Shown: positions 1 to 13,000 of the stretch, one piece after another | Numbering within the stretch: the first letter of the stretch is position 1 | Layout: the number at the start of each line of letters is the position of its first letter | NCBI GenBank assembly: GCA_963931925.1 | Contig: OZ007580.1 | Span: forward strand, 10,956,001-11,020,000 | Direction of reading: 5' to 3' | Length of the DNA: 64,000 nt | From: Onchidella celtica | Lineage: Eukaryota; Mollusca; Gastropoda; Systellommatophora; Onchidiidae | Notes under the pieces: generated by a model | Seen by the model: the letters and a program-made list of their open reading frames with translations, nothing else | Told to the model about the DNA's origin: nothing | Database searches by the model: none | Translations under genes and position numbers: made by a program

Positions 1-1128
1 CTCGTCTAGATTTATGTCATTCCTTTTATGTCTATCTTAATCTTATCTAGACACCCACAACCATAAATTCATCGGGAAAGTCAGACAGTGTAATGGAGAG
101 GCAGACTAGGTCAATGAAATTTGAATATACAATAATGGACCAGTGCCATTTTTGTGTCTATAAAAGTGTTCTAAACGCTCGTCACCAAATTTGGACAATT
201 ACTGCCAGCGTCTTCCTCTCAAAAAAAAAAAAAAAATCTTCTCAAGAGTGCTGTCGTGGTTTGCAGACACTTTGGTCGAAAGTTGTGCTTTTCTAATCAC
301 ATGGCACTAATAATAGCGGGACCAAAGTCAGTGACTTTTCCAATGCTGCAGCCTCCCAGCTCCTTTGACCAAAAGAACCTCAGACACGGGGGATTATGAC
401 CGGACATTTTTCCCAAAGCCCTACATCTGGCCTCTGAGCTACAAATTGATTTCACTGGCTCTTTTGGACGGCTTCCATTAGCCTCTGAATAGACCCGGAA
501 CAAACAACTGCTATCGGGCTGGACATCACGTCAAAAGGAAGTAAAAGCTTTTTTGCATAACTACCCACAAAGTGGTTTGTTTGTAAGGGGATCTCCTTGT
601 TTGAGGCTTTTGAGAAGAAGGAAAAGAGCAATTTACAAATAATGGATCTGCATAACAAAAGAAAATGAAAATGCAGACAAAACATGACAACACTGTCGAA
701 AGTATTCACAAGGCAAACTAAGAAAATGTTTTTCAGCACATCATCAACAAGATGAAAGCAGCCTCCTGGGACGATGAAAAATACACATAAAAAGAAAATG
801 AGATTCCTCAGAGAACTAGACAACAGCAGATCTTCAGGAGGAGGGGGGTAAAAACATATTTTTTTAAAAATCCTTTACTATGCCAGCCTTTTCATGACAG
901 AGCTCATCAGATGTGAAATTCTGAGTCAAAACATCTTGTTCAACGCATAAATCTTAAGGCACTTACAAACACTCGAAAAGCCAAACTTGGATTATTCTTA
1001 CAAAGGGATAACATCTCAAACCATCCATAATTTTTTTCTAAAACTGCTGCGTAACTGATTCAACAGTGTCGATTTAGAAGCAAGATAAATCCATGTCACG
1101 TTGCACCAGGTATTGTCCGTAATTAAGA

Positions 1129-1168
<40 letters not shown>

Positions 1169-4100
1169 AATAATAAAAAAGGAGGAAACAAAACCTAAAT
1201 TGTTTCAATCCCCCTTGTTATACTGCAACACAGCGCCTTTAAACGACTAGCAACAATGTACCGTAAACTGTTCACCTTTCCTTTCTGTCAATATAGCACA
1301 CGGCTCTACATGGATCGACTTATAAAGGCTACTAAGCGACCCCCATTTATCGATGGGATGACCTACAATAACCTGGTCTCTCCTATTCATGGCAGGTCAT
1401 CTGATAAATACACTGGCTCATTAGGGCTCATCCGCAGCAATGGTGGCGAAAGTTTATCTTGCGAGATAAGACATCGGCCCTGTCAAATAGTCCCGCACTG
1501 GAGTTATCTGAGAGCATCATCCGTCACTTTGTGATCCAGGTTGCCAAAACCATGGCACCATTTCTGTCGTGTTTTCTTTCTTTCTTTCTTTTGGAGGGAG
1601 GTGGGGGTGGAAGAAGACAGAAGGAAGATGAAAATAATGGAGAAGCCAAGAACAAATGACAAGTTTCCCACCTGAAAAGAGCATATTATTATCAGAAGGA
1701 AGCATGAGTTTTCCTAGATCCTATCTACAGAGGCGAAGAGTTGTACATGGGTACAGAGTGATCATCACATGGTACTGTCAAAAGCCTAGGAAAGATTAAC
1801 GTGATGGCCTATATGATTTGGTAACACGAGTTTCCCCCTTTCCATCACGCCAACTGGTAATTACAGAGAGATATTATAAATCTATTTGATGTGCCAAAAG
1901 TAACTCGCATCTTGCTGTATATCATCACTTTCTGAGAACTACCATGTCTATCAATTTGGTACATCACACTGGGAAAGCAATTACTTCGAATGACTACCCC
2001 CATCTCTACTGCACTAATAAGTCTTGTTTTCCGTGACTTTTATGGACTTTTGTTGCTGTTGTTGTTGTTGTTTTTTTAGCTCCTTTCGTCCTTCATGAGG
2101 GCATACTAAGCATCAACAACAAACAACAATCACACCCAATTGATACATTTTGATCTCATAAACCAACCTCAAACTGCATGAGCCGGATGTCAAAACCAGA
2201 AATGGTACAATAACAAATATTCATCAACCCCCCCCCCCCCTCCCCAATAGTTCAGCTAGTGTGTGCGTGAGTAGATGGGAGGTGTGCGTGGTGGGTGAAT
2301 GGTATTGTATGACAAATAAAATAATTGCTGGGGGCGGGATTCAAACTTCAAAAGATATTCTTTACCTGAGATAAGCTGGTACGGCCATCAAATTGAAATC
2401 AAAGAAGTAGAAATCTAAAGTAGGGCTGTGGCTGTGGACTAAAGGTGGATTTTTTTGAAAATGGCAGGGATCAAAATTTGCGGAAGAAAAAAAAAAACTG
2501 ACGGTCCAAATCTCCAAAGGCATCTGACTACATCAGAAGCTACAGGCCGACACTCTATTAAATCAATTTTCTTATCGATGGCGTGAAGACGCCTTCGCCA
2601 CATAGATATCATCAGCCACTGATGCGTCTGACCGGGACTGACACTTTCTCTTCACCTGTTGAAATGATGGATGCTTAGCCGGCGGATGACGGCCACTTTG
2701 GACGAAAGTGTACTATCTCGGGGACATGCTATGAAGATACCCTGGACGCTACTGCACTGAGCCTGAGCAGTTCTCACAAGAAGTTGCATCTGGGATCAAT
2801 GAGTGCGACTAAAGCACTGCAATATCGGGTAAGGATTTACAACTGTTACTGTCCACTATACTTGGCACTGACCAAAAATGCTATGTTCAAGTTTCAATAA
2901 TTATAATGCTGTTCAGACCACACCGAGCCGATCCCGTTATACAGCGTTTGCGGGACCTATCTTATACCTGGCCTTGTATACTGTCACTCATTAGCATTAG
3001 TCGCAGAAGAAAGGAATTCCTTCATGCTTGTTTTATCCCATAAGATAATAAATTGTGCCATCAAAATTCCACCATAAATGCGACAAAAGAATCCCCGAAA
3101 ACAGCGCTGCGGTAATTACAGAATTTACTGAACGAATTCTCTCAATCAAATTTGACTAATGTCAGCTCCTGTCTCTGACTTCCTCATGCAGTTGCTACTT
3201 CCCAATCAAGATCATGGTGCCACTTCAAAGTAACTATCCAATATTTTCCCATTAATTTTATTCACTATAATGAACACGTTTTTAACCTTTCACACGGATG
3301 ACAGAGTTTGTCTTCTGGCTAATATTATGTTTATTTTCGCCATTTTGTCTCATCATTTCTTACAGTAGTGTTTCACTGCTGACTTTTGGTTTCCGTTAAT
3401 ATCACTGTTCGATAATCAGTAAGACTCTAACCATTCATCGTAGATTACAATTTTACAATTCTCCTTTTGATCTTAATGTTATACTGTCCATAATGTTTCT
3501 TCATTACGTTCTATTGTTCTCTTGAAAGCAACTGCTACGTCATCCTGCACTGGTCGACTTGCAGTGCTGATTCCTTGTCAAGATAAGCCTATGCAATTTG
3601 CTTCCTATTTACTCTGCCGCCCAACCAAGGGAAACAGTGGATGATAAGAGCAGCCCCTACAAGTAATGATAGAAGCCAGATAAGAATACTGTATATTAGG
3701 TGCAGAACCGACAGACATTACTAATGATGTCACACTATAGGCCAAAGTAAGAAGAATCTGATAAGACTGAGAAGATAAACTTACTTCACCAGACATAATA
3801 AATTATTTGTAAGTAAACGCTGTTTACTCTTATCGATTCAGTCAAAATACTTTTAGAATTCCCCAACCGCCCCCGGTGTCTACTTTCTCAACATTCGCTG
3901 TTCCAACGTTAAAGTGTTTGTCTATAGTCACCAGTTTCCAATGATGTCTACATTCCTATACTACCACTCGCAGATACATTTCCTGTAACGTGCCATTTTG
4001 TCTTCCATTAGCAAATTGAAGTCGAACGGATAAATTCCACAAATTCAATAACCACATTGCACTGTGCTGATACGAACGGACTGGTTAATAGACCTGTACT

Positions 4101-6940
4101 TTTTCCTCCTCATTATTCTGCATGTTTTGTATTCTTTTCACACAGGACTCAGCATTCTGTTTTACTCTTGACTATATTTATATCCTGAGTTTGTATTCTT
4201 GCATTCCCACGATTGATCAATAAGCACTATTACGTCATTAGTGTGGGTGCCCTACCACCGCCTTTTCCTCTCCTTCTCTTATTACTTTCCACATTCACTT
4301 ATCCATACATCATTCATACCTGACATTCTTGCAGCCAGGGCGCCGCCCGATGACACGACCTGAGGCCGGTCCGTGATCACGTAGCGACGTGACAGAATGA
4401 CGGTTTGAGCTCTGGTCTTGCCACCAGACAAATGCCACTTTGATGAGCTGGACCCCGCCCACTGCAGTTACTGTCACGGTGGGCCACCCCCCTTTCAAGC
4501 CATTGTCAACCATTGAAGGGATTAAATTACCACATTCTGACATGTCACACTCAAGGTACTCAACCTGATAAATAGGTACACAATCGCTGGTTCATTTACA
4601 GGAAGATATGGTGATCTTTTCTACTCCCCCCGCCCTCATCCCCAACCGTTCTTTATCAATTTCAGCCTTTCAATAATATATTGTATAGGCCTATACGTCT
4701 TTCTTTCAAGACTACTACTACCCTACATTTAAAAAAAAGGGGGTGGACTAAATCAGTTCAAGTTCCTTGTAATTGCTGTAGCTGTTATTATACTAGTAAC
4801 TGGCTGATTCTAGCATTATATAGACAGCAACGGCAAATCATTCTGAAGTAATGGAACGTTCACATGGGGCTTCAGTATAATGGTGACATTAATTTTTAAT
4901 GCTAATATTTTAAATCTTTTACAGGATGCTGGTGGATAAATAGCGGCTCTCTGTGAAATAATTAATTATATAACATTTACGAGGCTTGATTGTCGGCAGA
5001 GATGACGCTGGATAACCATGACAAATCAGAATATTATTTGTGAAATCATTGTTTTCTGACACTGGAAAGGATTCTTTTCCATAATAATATAGTCTGATCG
5101 GAATGTCACTGCCCATACCTAACATCGCGCTCAAACATACACAAAAAGATCGAAGTTATTTAACGAAAATGTTGGGTTATCAAAATGAGCTATAGCGCCA
5201 TTATGCCTAAACTTATGCTGGGTTAAAACAACGGAACGATCGCGTGCCTCCGGTCAGCAACTAACGGTAAAATAGGCACAATAAAATCATAATTATTATA
5301 TTATCTAATCACTAATTTTTCCTTTTCAGACAATTTTTCTAACAAAAACCAACTCAGAAATAACCGCCCCTTAAGTACTGAGTCGTTAGTCGACGCTGGC
5401 AAAGGGAATTTCAACAGACCAACGGGCAGAAACGAACCTGGCTGGTCGCTGACCTCTTCCAGTTCTTTTCCAGAGCATGTACAGGAAATGAACAGATGAC
5501 AGGGCAATGACAAGCAAATGGTGTTTCTTGCTACATCCAGCCAGAAGCCAGAGATACGAATTAGATCAAAGCAATAAAGAAAACGCTTGGACTAAATCCA
5601 TTGTGGGGCATGAAATGCTTATGAATTTCTCACTGCTTTCGTTACATAACTATCGATAAATCAAGTTTTCTTTTCGATACAAATTAATGTGTGTCCCTGA
5701 AATTACCATCTGCTCACATCTCTAAATTCATTACAGTGATTCTATGAGATAATAATTATTAACTCTACTTTATTTCAAACAGACAACATCAAGAATTACA
5801 GATACCGCAATAACAAAGTTTGCTGTACTCCATGTGGAAGTGACTAGCGGGATAATGAAGTTATCAACTTTCCACATTCAAGGAAAAAAAGAAATAATGG
5901 CAATTTCGTCATTAAAATGAAATCTGCAATAAATGGAGGCACTAACTCAGTGTTGTATGCGTGAGTTAAAAAAGAAAAAATGCACGTGCTTTATATAATT
6001 TAAAAAAGGTGGGAGGTGGGGATGAGGGATGGATGTCTTTTTTTTTTTTTTCTTGGCAAGACAACAAAGATGCCATCGCAGGAATGTACGATTTATCTGC
6101 GAATATAAAGAGCTGATCTATTTCTACCATCGAAAGCTCTTAGTTAGTTTATTCCCATATCGAAAGCCGAATTTTTCCCTGGAACTCATCGGTTTATGTG
6201 CCATCTCCGCACTCGCCCCCCTCTTCCCCCCCCCCCCCCGATACTTCCTCGCCAGCGATGTTCAGAAGGGAGGCATTCCAGTCTCAATTGACGCCAACGA
6301 TATTTCTTTTCACAAACCTGACAATGTGCTGACGTTTTGAAGTAAACCAGAACGGTTCCAGGCAATTTTCACGCTTTTAGGGGAGGCGATGCGCGTGTTT
6401 TTGTAATGTGGTTATTGACAGGAGATATGGGGTTTGAACTACGGGTAGACACTGCAATCTGGCCGGTGGAATTTTATCAGAGAGCCGAGGTGGGACTGGT
6501 GGGTAAGGAAAGTAGAAGATCCATGCATTACAGAATGCCAGATTGTTGAGACTGTAGTTAAGAAAGACAGGTCGAGAGGAGAGAATGAGTTTGCATTTGA
6601 TTGAATAAATAGGGGACGGAATGAGCGGCTGAGTGAATATAAAATGTACAACTAGCTAAAATAGGACACAAGATCAAGAATGCACATATAAGAGCAGATC
6701 AACTGACAATGAGCGAGAGAAGAGTGAGTGAAAAATGCGTATGTTTGTGTGTTTGTTGGAAATATTCAGACACTGAGTTTGAGTTTGGAGACAGCAAATC
6801 GACACGATAATGGCTATACTGTGCTTAGATGAGGCAAGGCGAAAATCAGAACATAGCAGAATGAATATGAAGTCTACAACCGAGTGACATGGAGGGAAAA
6901 AAACAAACTGAGGAGGGTCTTGAAAATAAAGGGGGGAGGG
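1..6940. other. Non-coding, no recognisable gene
   Basis: No exon with both convincing splice signals and recognisable protein. Holds a (CA)16 tract near 1,132-1,164, poly-C runs near 2,229 and 6,230, and GATA/CRE-like motif-rich stretches around 1,290-1,540, 2,570-2,770 and 4,320-4,560 that look less degenerate than their surroundings. May be the intron before the CNH exons or intergenic DNA. Confidence 0.5.
1132..1164. repeat. (CA)n microsatellite
   Basis: About 16 CA units. Confidence 0.97.
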
Positions 6941-6947
6941 GAGAGAT

Positions 6948-7009
<62 letters not shown>
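6941..7009. repeat. (GA)n microsatellite
   Basis: Nearly pure GA tract of about 27 units after an interrupted GAGATA start. Confidence 0.97.
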
Positions 7010-7010
<1 letters not shown>

Positions 7011-10000
7011 AACGAAGATGCAAGACGTGAGAAAAGGGAATGACAACATAAACAAACTCTAATATAAACCGGGTCATTATTAAACCCCAACCAAGTTCAG
7101 GGGTTTACCCATGAGCAAGAAAGTGTTTCAATTACTGCAACAGGTACCGAGTTCCAATAGAAAATAGGCGAAGTTTGTTACCGTGAAACCCAAACAGACA
7201 ATTTAGCCTTCAGTGTTATGGTAGATCTCTTTACGGGCGGTTTTGCTACGTCTGATTCTTCCGAACAGATTCGCATTAATTACTCTCTTTAATTTGAAGA
7301 GCTTTACCCATTTCCGACATAAATATCGGGAAACTTTATTTGATAATAGGATGGATGCGATACACTAAAGCTGAACAGCCCCCCCCCCTCCCCTCCCCCT
7401 CCTCCACACCACCACACTGAAATTCATTTCCACATTTCTTCGGCGGGACAAATAAAGACAGTGAAGGAATGGGGCAGTGCTTAATGCAAGAACTGGGCTT
7501 TACAACATGAGACGCATTCTGCAAGCTTACGTTATGGGATGTATGAGCATTTCCAACCACTGGCCTATAGTTCACTTAAATGCTTAGTCAATGATGAAAC
7601 ATGCTTGTTTCTTTTTACTGATATATCTAAATAAAAAGAAAAACCTGAACATTCTCTCTTTCTCTCGCAAATTTGTAAGTGGGTGGGTCAGCCAGTCTAT
7701 GAGTAAGTGCGAGTTCTGCTCATGTCATTTATGTGTGCTGTGGTGGTTTTTTTGGGAGTCCATGTCTTTTACCGTGGTGGACCATGTGTGTACAATTTTA
7801 ATATTAAATCATGTGTGACCCAACTGAAGATCAAATCAAGCAGGTAGCTGATAAGCATTTTAAATTCTGTTACTTTTCCTGTCTATATTATTTTCTTGTC
7901 GCTTCCACAAATCAGAGAAAGCAGGAGATCGACACCTTACAGCAAGGCCAGGCTGAATTTCTTCTGGACAATGACGATTTTTTTTTTACTCGCTTTAATC
8001 TCTGGCAGTTTGATGACCACATTCCGCAGGACCAAGTGTGAGCAGCCCCGACACTGATACCCGAGTGAGTAGTTTTCTCTCAAAACAATTAGTGGCACTG
8101 GCGGCACAAGTAAAATAAGAAGATGCACAGTAATTGTTTCCTTACTAATATAACGCAGGTGTGAGGGGTGAGTGATAGACAGCTCGGGTCTGCTCTTTTG
8201 TCTTTTTTTCCGGTGGTGCCAATGACTTCTCCTTGCGGATGCCTCCTGATATGTCCCCATGACTGAACGTGTATTGGAGTATACAAATGTGTTTGAAAGC
8301 GCCTTTTCCTTTCCATCCTCTGTCGAATTATAAATTTCATGATATTTGTTTTTCTAATAGAAGACGCAATGATGACAATGAAGGAAATCCTGGAAAGTTC
8401 ACTGTCAGCTCTAGCCTTGCACTTATAAAACTAACTGAAATAGGCTTGCTATTTTAATAAAGCCCGAGCTTCGGGCCTAGAAGGTAGTAAATGCCAGGAA
8501 AAAGTGTCTACTCGTAACTGGTCTCCTGTAGTTCAGGGCCAAGTTTAGCAGTTGATTGAGATTCCGACTCATGATATCAAGGATTAAGAAGTGCTCTACA
8601 GACAGATGGTACCCTACATCCTAGAGTGAAGATCCTATCAACACAGACTGGGCGTAACTTTATATTACTTCTCTTGAAATGAGGAAAGGCAAAGCTGATT
8701 TGAAATCGCTATTTTCTGAAATCCATCAGACATCAGAATTTGTCCACCCAAAAAAAAAAAAAGAAAAAAAAATCGGACTGATTCACAGTGGAACGATAGC
8801 AACCACAGAAGGTTGATGTACGTGTCTGAAAGTAGCAAACCTTCTCAAACGCTATCGTATCGCTCCTGCCACGAAAGAAAAACAAAAGGACATTTGCTTT
8901 TTCTGACTTTGCCAACTCCTCCCCCCCCCCCCCCCCCAGCTTTTACACACCAAGACCTGCAAAAAACACAAGGTCTTGGCTTTTCTGTTTTAACCCGTGC
9001 AACTTTGTCTTTCTTTTAACTATCTGCACAGCGATGGTGTAATACTGCATTTTGTTAATTTCCATTTTTTCGTCATGCATTACCACAGTTACGTATCAGT
9101 GTTTTAAATTGCAGTCGGTTTTTCACACACAGACAGACATGTGGCATTAAGTAGTTAACATCACAAGCACCTGACTACAGTAGATCTAAAAGCTTGGAGC
9201 AACGTTGAGACATTAATGGTTTCTGAAAGTCCGAGTAGATGGTCACGCCTGATTTACCAGATGAGGCGTGGACCCCAGGTACTAAAGGGGTTCCTTCTGC
9301 TGCCGTTCCAAGTTAAATCTTCCGAATTTGCCCCTTGTTCTTCCCTTCAGGCTGTTACTGTTAATGATTGGTTTTGCTAATGGTGCTGCTGATGACCGTC
9401 TCTTTCTCTGAAGTCCCCGTCGAGGGTCTGGAAAACCATGCGCTTATCCTCATTCAATTCATCAAAGCAGAACAAACTCATTCCCGCCATCTAAACAGAA
9501 TGGACCAGTCACTGACATTTGGCCAATGTACAGCACCTGTTCGCATGTCCATATGGCCTTCAGCTCAAACCGTTCCAACCACTCCACTGCAGCAATACAT
9601 ATTGTGAATAAATATTTACCATTGTCCTTTCCCCAGGAGCTTTCAAAAAAAAAAAAAAAAAGGAAGAAAAATAACAATAAAACTGCACCATGTGAGGTCA
9701 CACAGGTATTTTTTTTTTTTCCTCATGCCATACAAAAACATTTGCACAAAATATGTCTAAATAATGTTGTTCGTGATACAAATACCCCATTTCTCTACTC
9801 TCCTCTTTACGCAAACCACCACTCGCCGCTTCCCGCGATCTGTTACACTTCCGGGCCCGTTACGTTCGACCGGTTTTATTAAAGGTTATGGAGCAGAAAC
9901 ACTGTGTTTGTTTTTCTCAATAACAGAGCCAAAAGATCCAATGCATATTTATTGTTCTGGAAATTAAACGTGGGAAACTCACTGAGAACGAGTGCGGGGT

Positions 10001-13000
10001 AAACATCAGGGAAAAAAGGAAGGTTAAATGAGTCGTGCGAGAGACACACCCACAAGTGACACAAAGAGCAAGCGACAGAAGTCGAAAATAAGAAGATGAG
10101 TAAAGGGGGCCCCAGAGCGAGGAGAAAGACAGAAAAAAAAATAAGACAATGGCCTATTGACACAACATACAACTCGCTGGGAGTAGGAGAAGGGCTGTAT
10201 TAAAAAAAAAAACACAACAACAGAAAATCACCGTTTCCCCCCCCCCCCCCTCCCTGGTTACAAGATTCGACTACTTGGTGAAGTGACACAATTAGCCGGC
10301 CGTGGAGGAACATGTTTAACCAAACACACCTAACAAACGAAGAATGAAACAAACACTGGCCTACATCAGAGTTTAATTACCGCCAATAAAACCCAATTCC
10401 TCTACAAGTTTATGATCCCACCCACCACTGCTATGCCAAATGTGCTTGCACCAAAGCTTCGATAAACATCTTCACGACTATTTCATTTCCGTTGTTTTCA
10501 ATAAACCCCCAATAGTTCTCATTTCCACTTGCTGAAGGGAAAACTCATTTCCCAATTTCCTATTTCCTTTTTGAGATATCCCGCTTTCACAGGGAGAATT
10601 GCACGGGAAATGTTTGGGTTTTATACTTTATGGTCGCCGGTGGAGGTAAACAGAGGAGCATCAGCCCCCATGCTGCATCCGGTATGCAAATAAAGGCGAA
10701 AGGGAGATAATCAGCGACTACTTAGACATCACAAGGGACAAAACAAATGACCGGGATCGGCGCCAGGTCCAATTTTATGCCTCGGTAGTCCGTGCGGGCC
10801 CGGTGGGGGGGGGGGGGGGGAGGAGAGAGAATGATGGGTTACAAGAGGGAGGTAGGGGATGGAAACACGGTGGGGCATTACAAAACAGAAAGGCTATTAA
10901 CTGTTACGCTTCGGTTAATCATTGAGAGCACTGCTTACGATATTATGAAAAAGTAACACATACACACACACACACACACACACCCCCCCCCCACACCCCG
11001 TCAAAAAAATGTTTCACCCCTAAGCCTGGAAAATTGAAGAGGGACTGGCATTAATCGCGTGGAAATTTCATATAATTCCAAATGTCAGACACTATCAATT
11101 AGATACAAATAAACTGCCCAAATGGTCCGTGCAGCCACGCACCACCTCTTCTTAAGCCCCCACCCCAATATTTTGACTTTGAAATTTAGATAAGACTCCA
11201 TGACAAGCTTCACTGAAATGACGAAATGTAAAAAAAATAAATAAAAATAAAACAAAATAAAAAAAATGGGGTCGCACCGAGGTTTCAAACAAAGTCAAGT
11301 ATGAGAAAAAAGAAAAAGTTATATTCAGCAAAGCCACGCGAAACAAATAATACCAAAACGATATAATAAAACACAAAAGGGATAGGGAAGACAAACCAAG
11401 CTTTCGGTATATAAACCTTCAGCCTCTCAGAGAGAACGAGACTGTAAATGAGAGAACGTTACTGTAAATGGGCACAGACAACTGTACAACATCTAGAAAC
11501 CAGATCACAGGGGCAGCACGAAATAGAAGGCGTCAGAACTGGACAGTGACAATGGCAACATGGAAAAGAAAACTGCTGAAACTGAACTTTAAAACTGATC
11601 ACCTCATAATGTTAAAGACCTCGAGGGTTCGAGAACGGCCGACAACATAGAATTCAGTAGTTGACAATTCTGGGATATAAAAGATTCCAGTTGGGTCCGA
11701 TCTCCAGGATAGTCCCCATAGACAGCTGTGTGTTCATTTACTTGGTTATTTATGTTTTCTCTTACTCATTTATTTATTTACCTAGTTCTTCATTTTTAAT
11801 TCCTTCAAGAATCTATGTACAAACACACCTCTATAGGCATCTATATATTTATAAAAATTGAATTTGTTCACCTCTGTTCGCTTAATTAGGTACCTATTAT
11901 TTCTTTATTGAGTGATCACTGAGTCATGCACTGAATGAATACATTCAAAATCGCATTTCAATCTGAGCTCTAAAAAAGGAACGGAAAACTGATAAGAAAA
12001 TCATGTGTATCTACATCTGAGAAAAAGAAGCAAGGAGGCTCTTTAAAATTCACATATACCGAAGAATCTGTAACCGTAAAAGATAAGGGGGGGAGGGGGA
12101 GGGGGGGGGGCGCATTGCACAGTAGTAAATGTTAATACAGAAACAAAATGAACAACCGGTAAATCAAAACCACTTTGAATTAAAAACCGTGTAATGTTGA
12201 AATCTCATGTTTCCATCACGCAAGAAGCGACACATTACACTCGTGTAACAACATCCATGCAATTGTAAACCTGCTGCATTTAACGCTCTGGTGAATTGCG
12301 GAAGTCCCCGTTTGAAAGATTCCCCACAACAGCAAAGCACAGAGATTTACAAAAATAAAAATGAATGGGGAGGAAGGAAGGAAAGGGGAGGAATTACCGA
12401 AGAAAAAGAAAAAAATCTTAAACTTTTCACAACATAATCTCAAACTTCACTCTGCTCAACTTCCAAAATCATGACATGCTTCCCAATGTCGACAGACGTC
12501 TTTATACAAGCTTATCAACTGCGCTATAATGCACAGCATGCAGCGACGGGCTCAATCTTTATCTTGCAGCGCTTCCCTCCAGATCTCCAGTCTATCAATA
12601 CAAAATCGTTGTGTGCAAGGAATATGCCTTTTGAAGCTCTGATATCGGAGTTGACCAGAATTTCAAAACAGTTTTTGTTCCACCCTCGACTTCTTTCTTG
12701 GCATGATCAAATCCGGGTTTTCTCCCGCGGGCAACATCCCTCATGACAGGTGGGAGTTCCCATGAGACAGAGCCTTAATCCTCTCTTCTTCCACACCCAA
12801 ATATTCACACGAAATTTACTGCCACGCAAATCCAAATATTCTAGTAAATTGTGCAAAAACCCAACAAGAAACGTGGGAACGGGAAACTGTGGGCGTCAAT
12901 AGATGTATTGCTCAGTGCTAACCATTAGACAACGAGCTTGTCCTTTAAAACGACCTACAGTACAATGACTGCATCAAGCTGGTTACCAAACAAAACTTAG

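Noticed and set aside
452-823. 123-codon minus-strand frame, hydrophobic
   Set aside because: No recognisable family, AT-biased composition, no splice or promoter context; consistent with chance.
6674-7090. Ser/Leu-repeat open frames
   Set aside because: Translations of the GA microsatellite; no independent coding evidence. The same applies to 16,856-17,115 and 17,728-18,000.
8459-8480. GCCCGAGCTTCGGGC stem resembling a bacterial terminator
   Set aside because: Eukaryotic context without an upstream gene; an isolated short palindrome.
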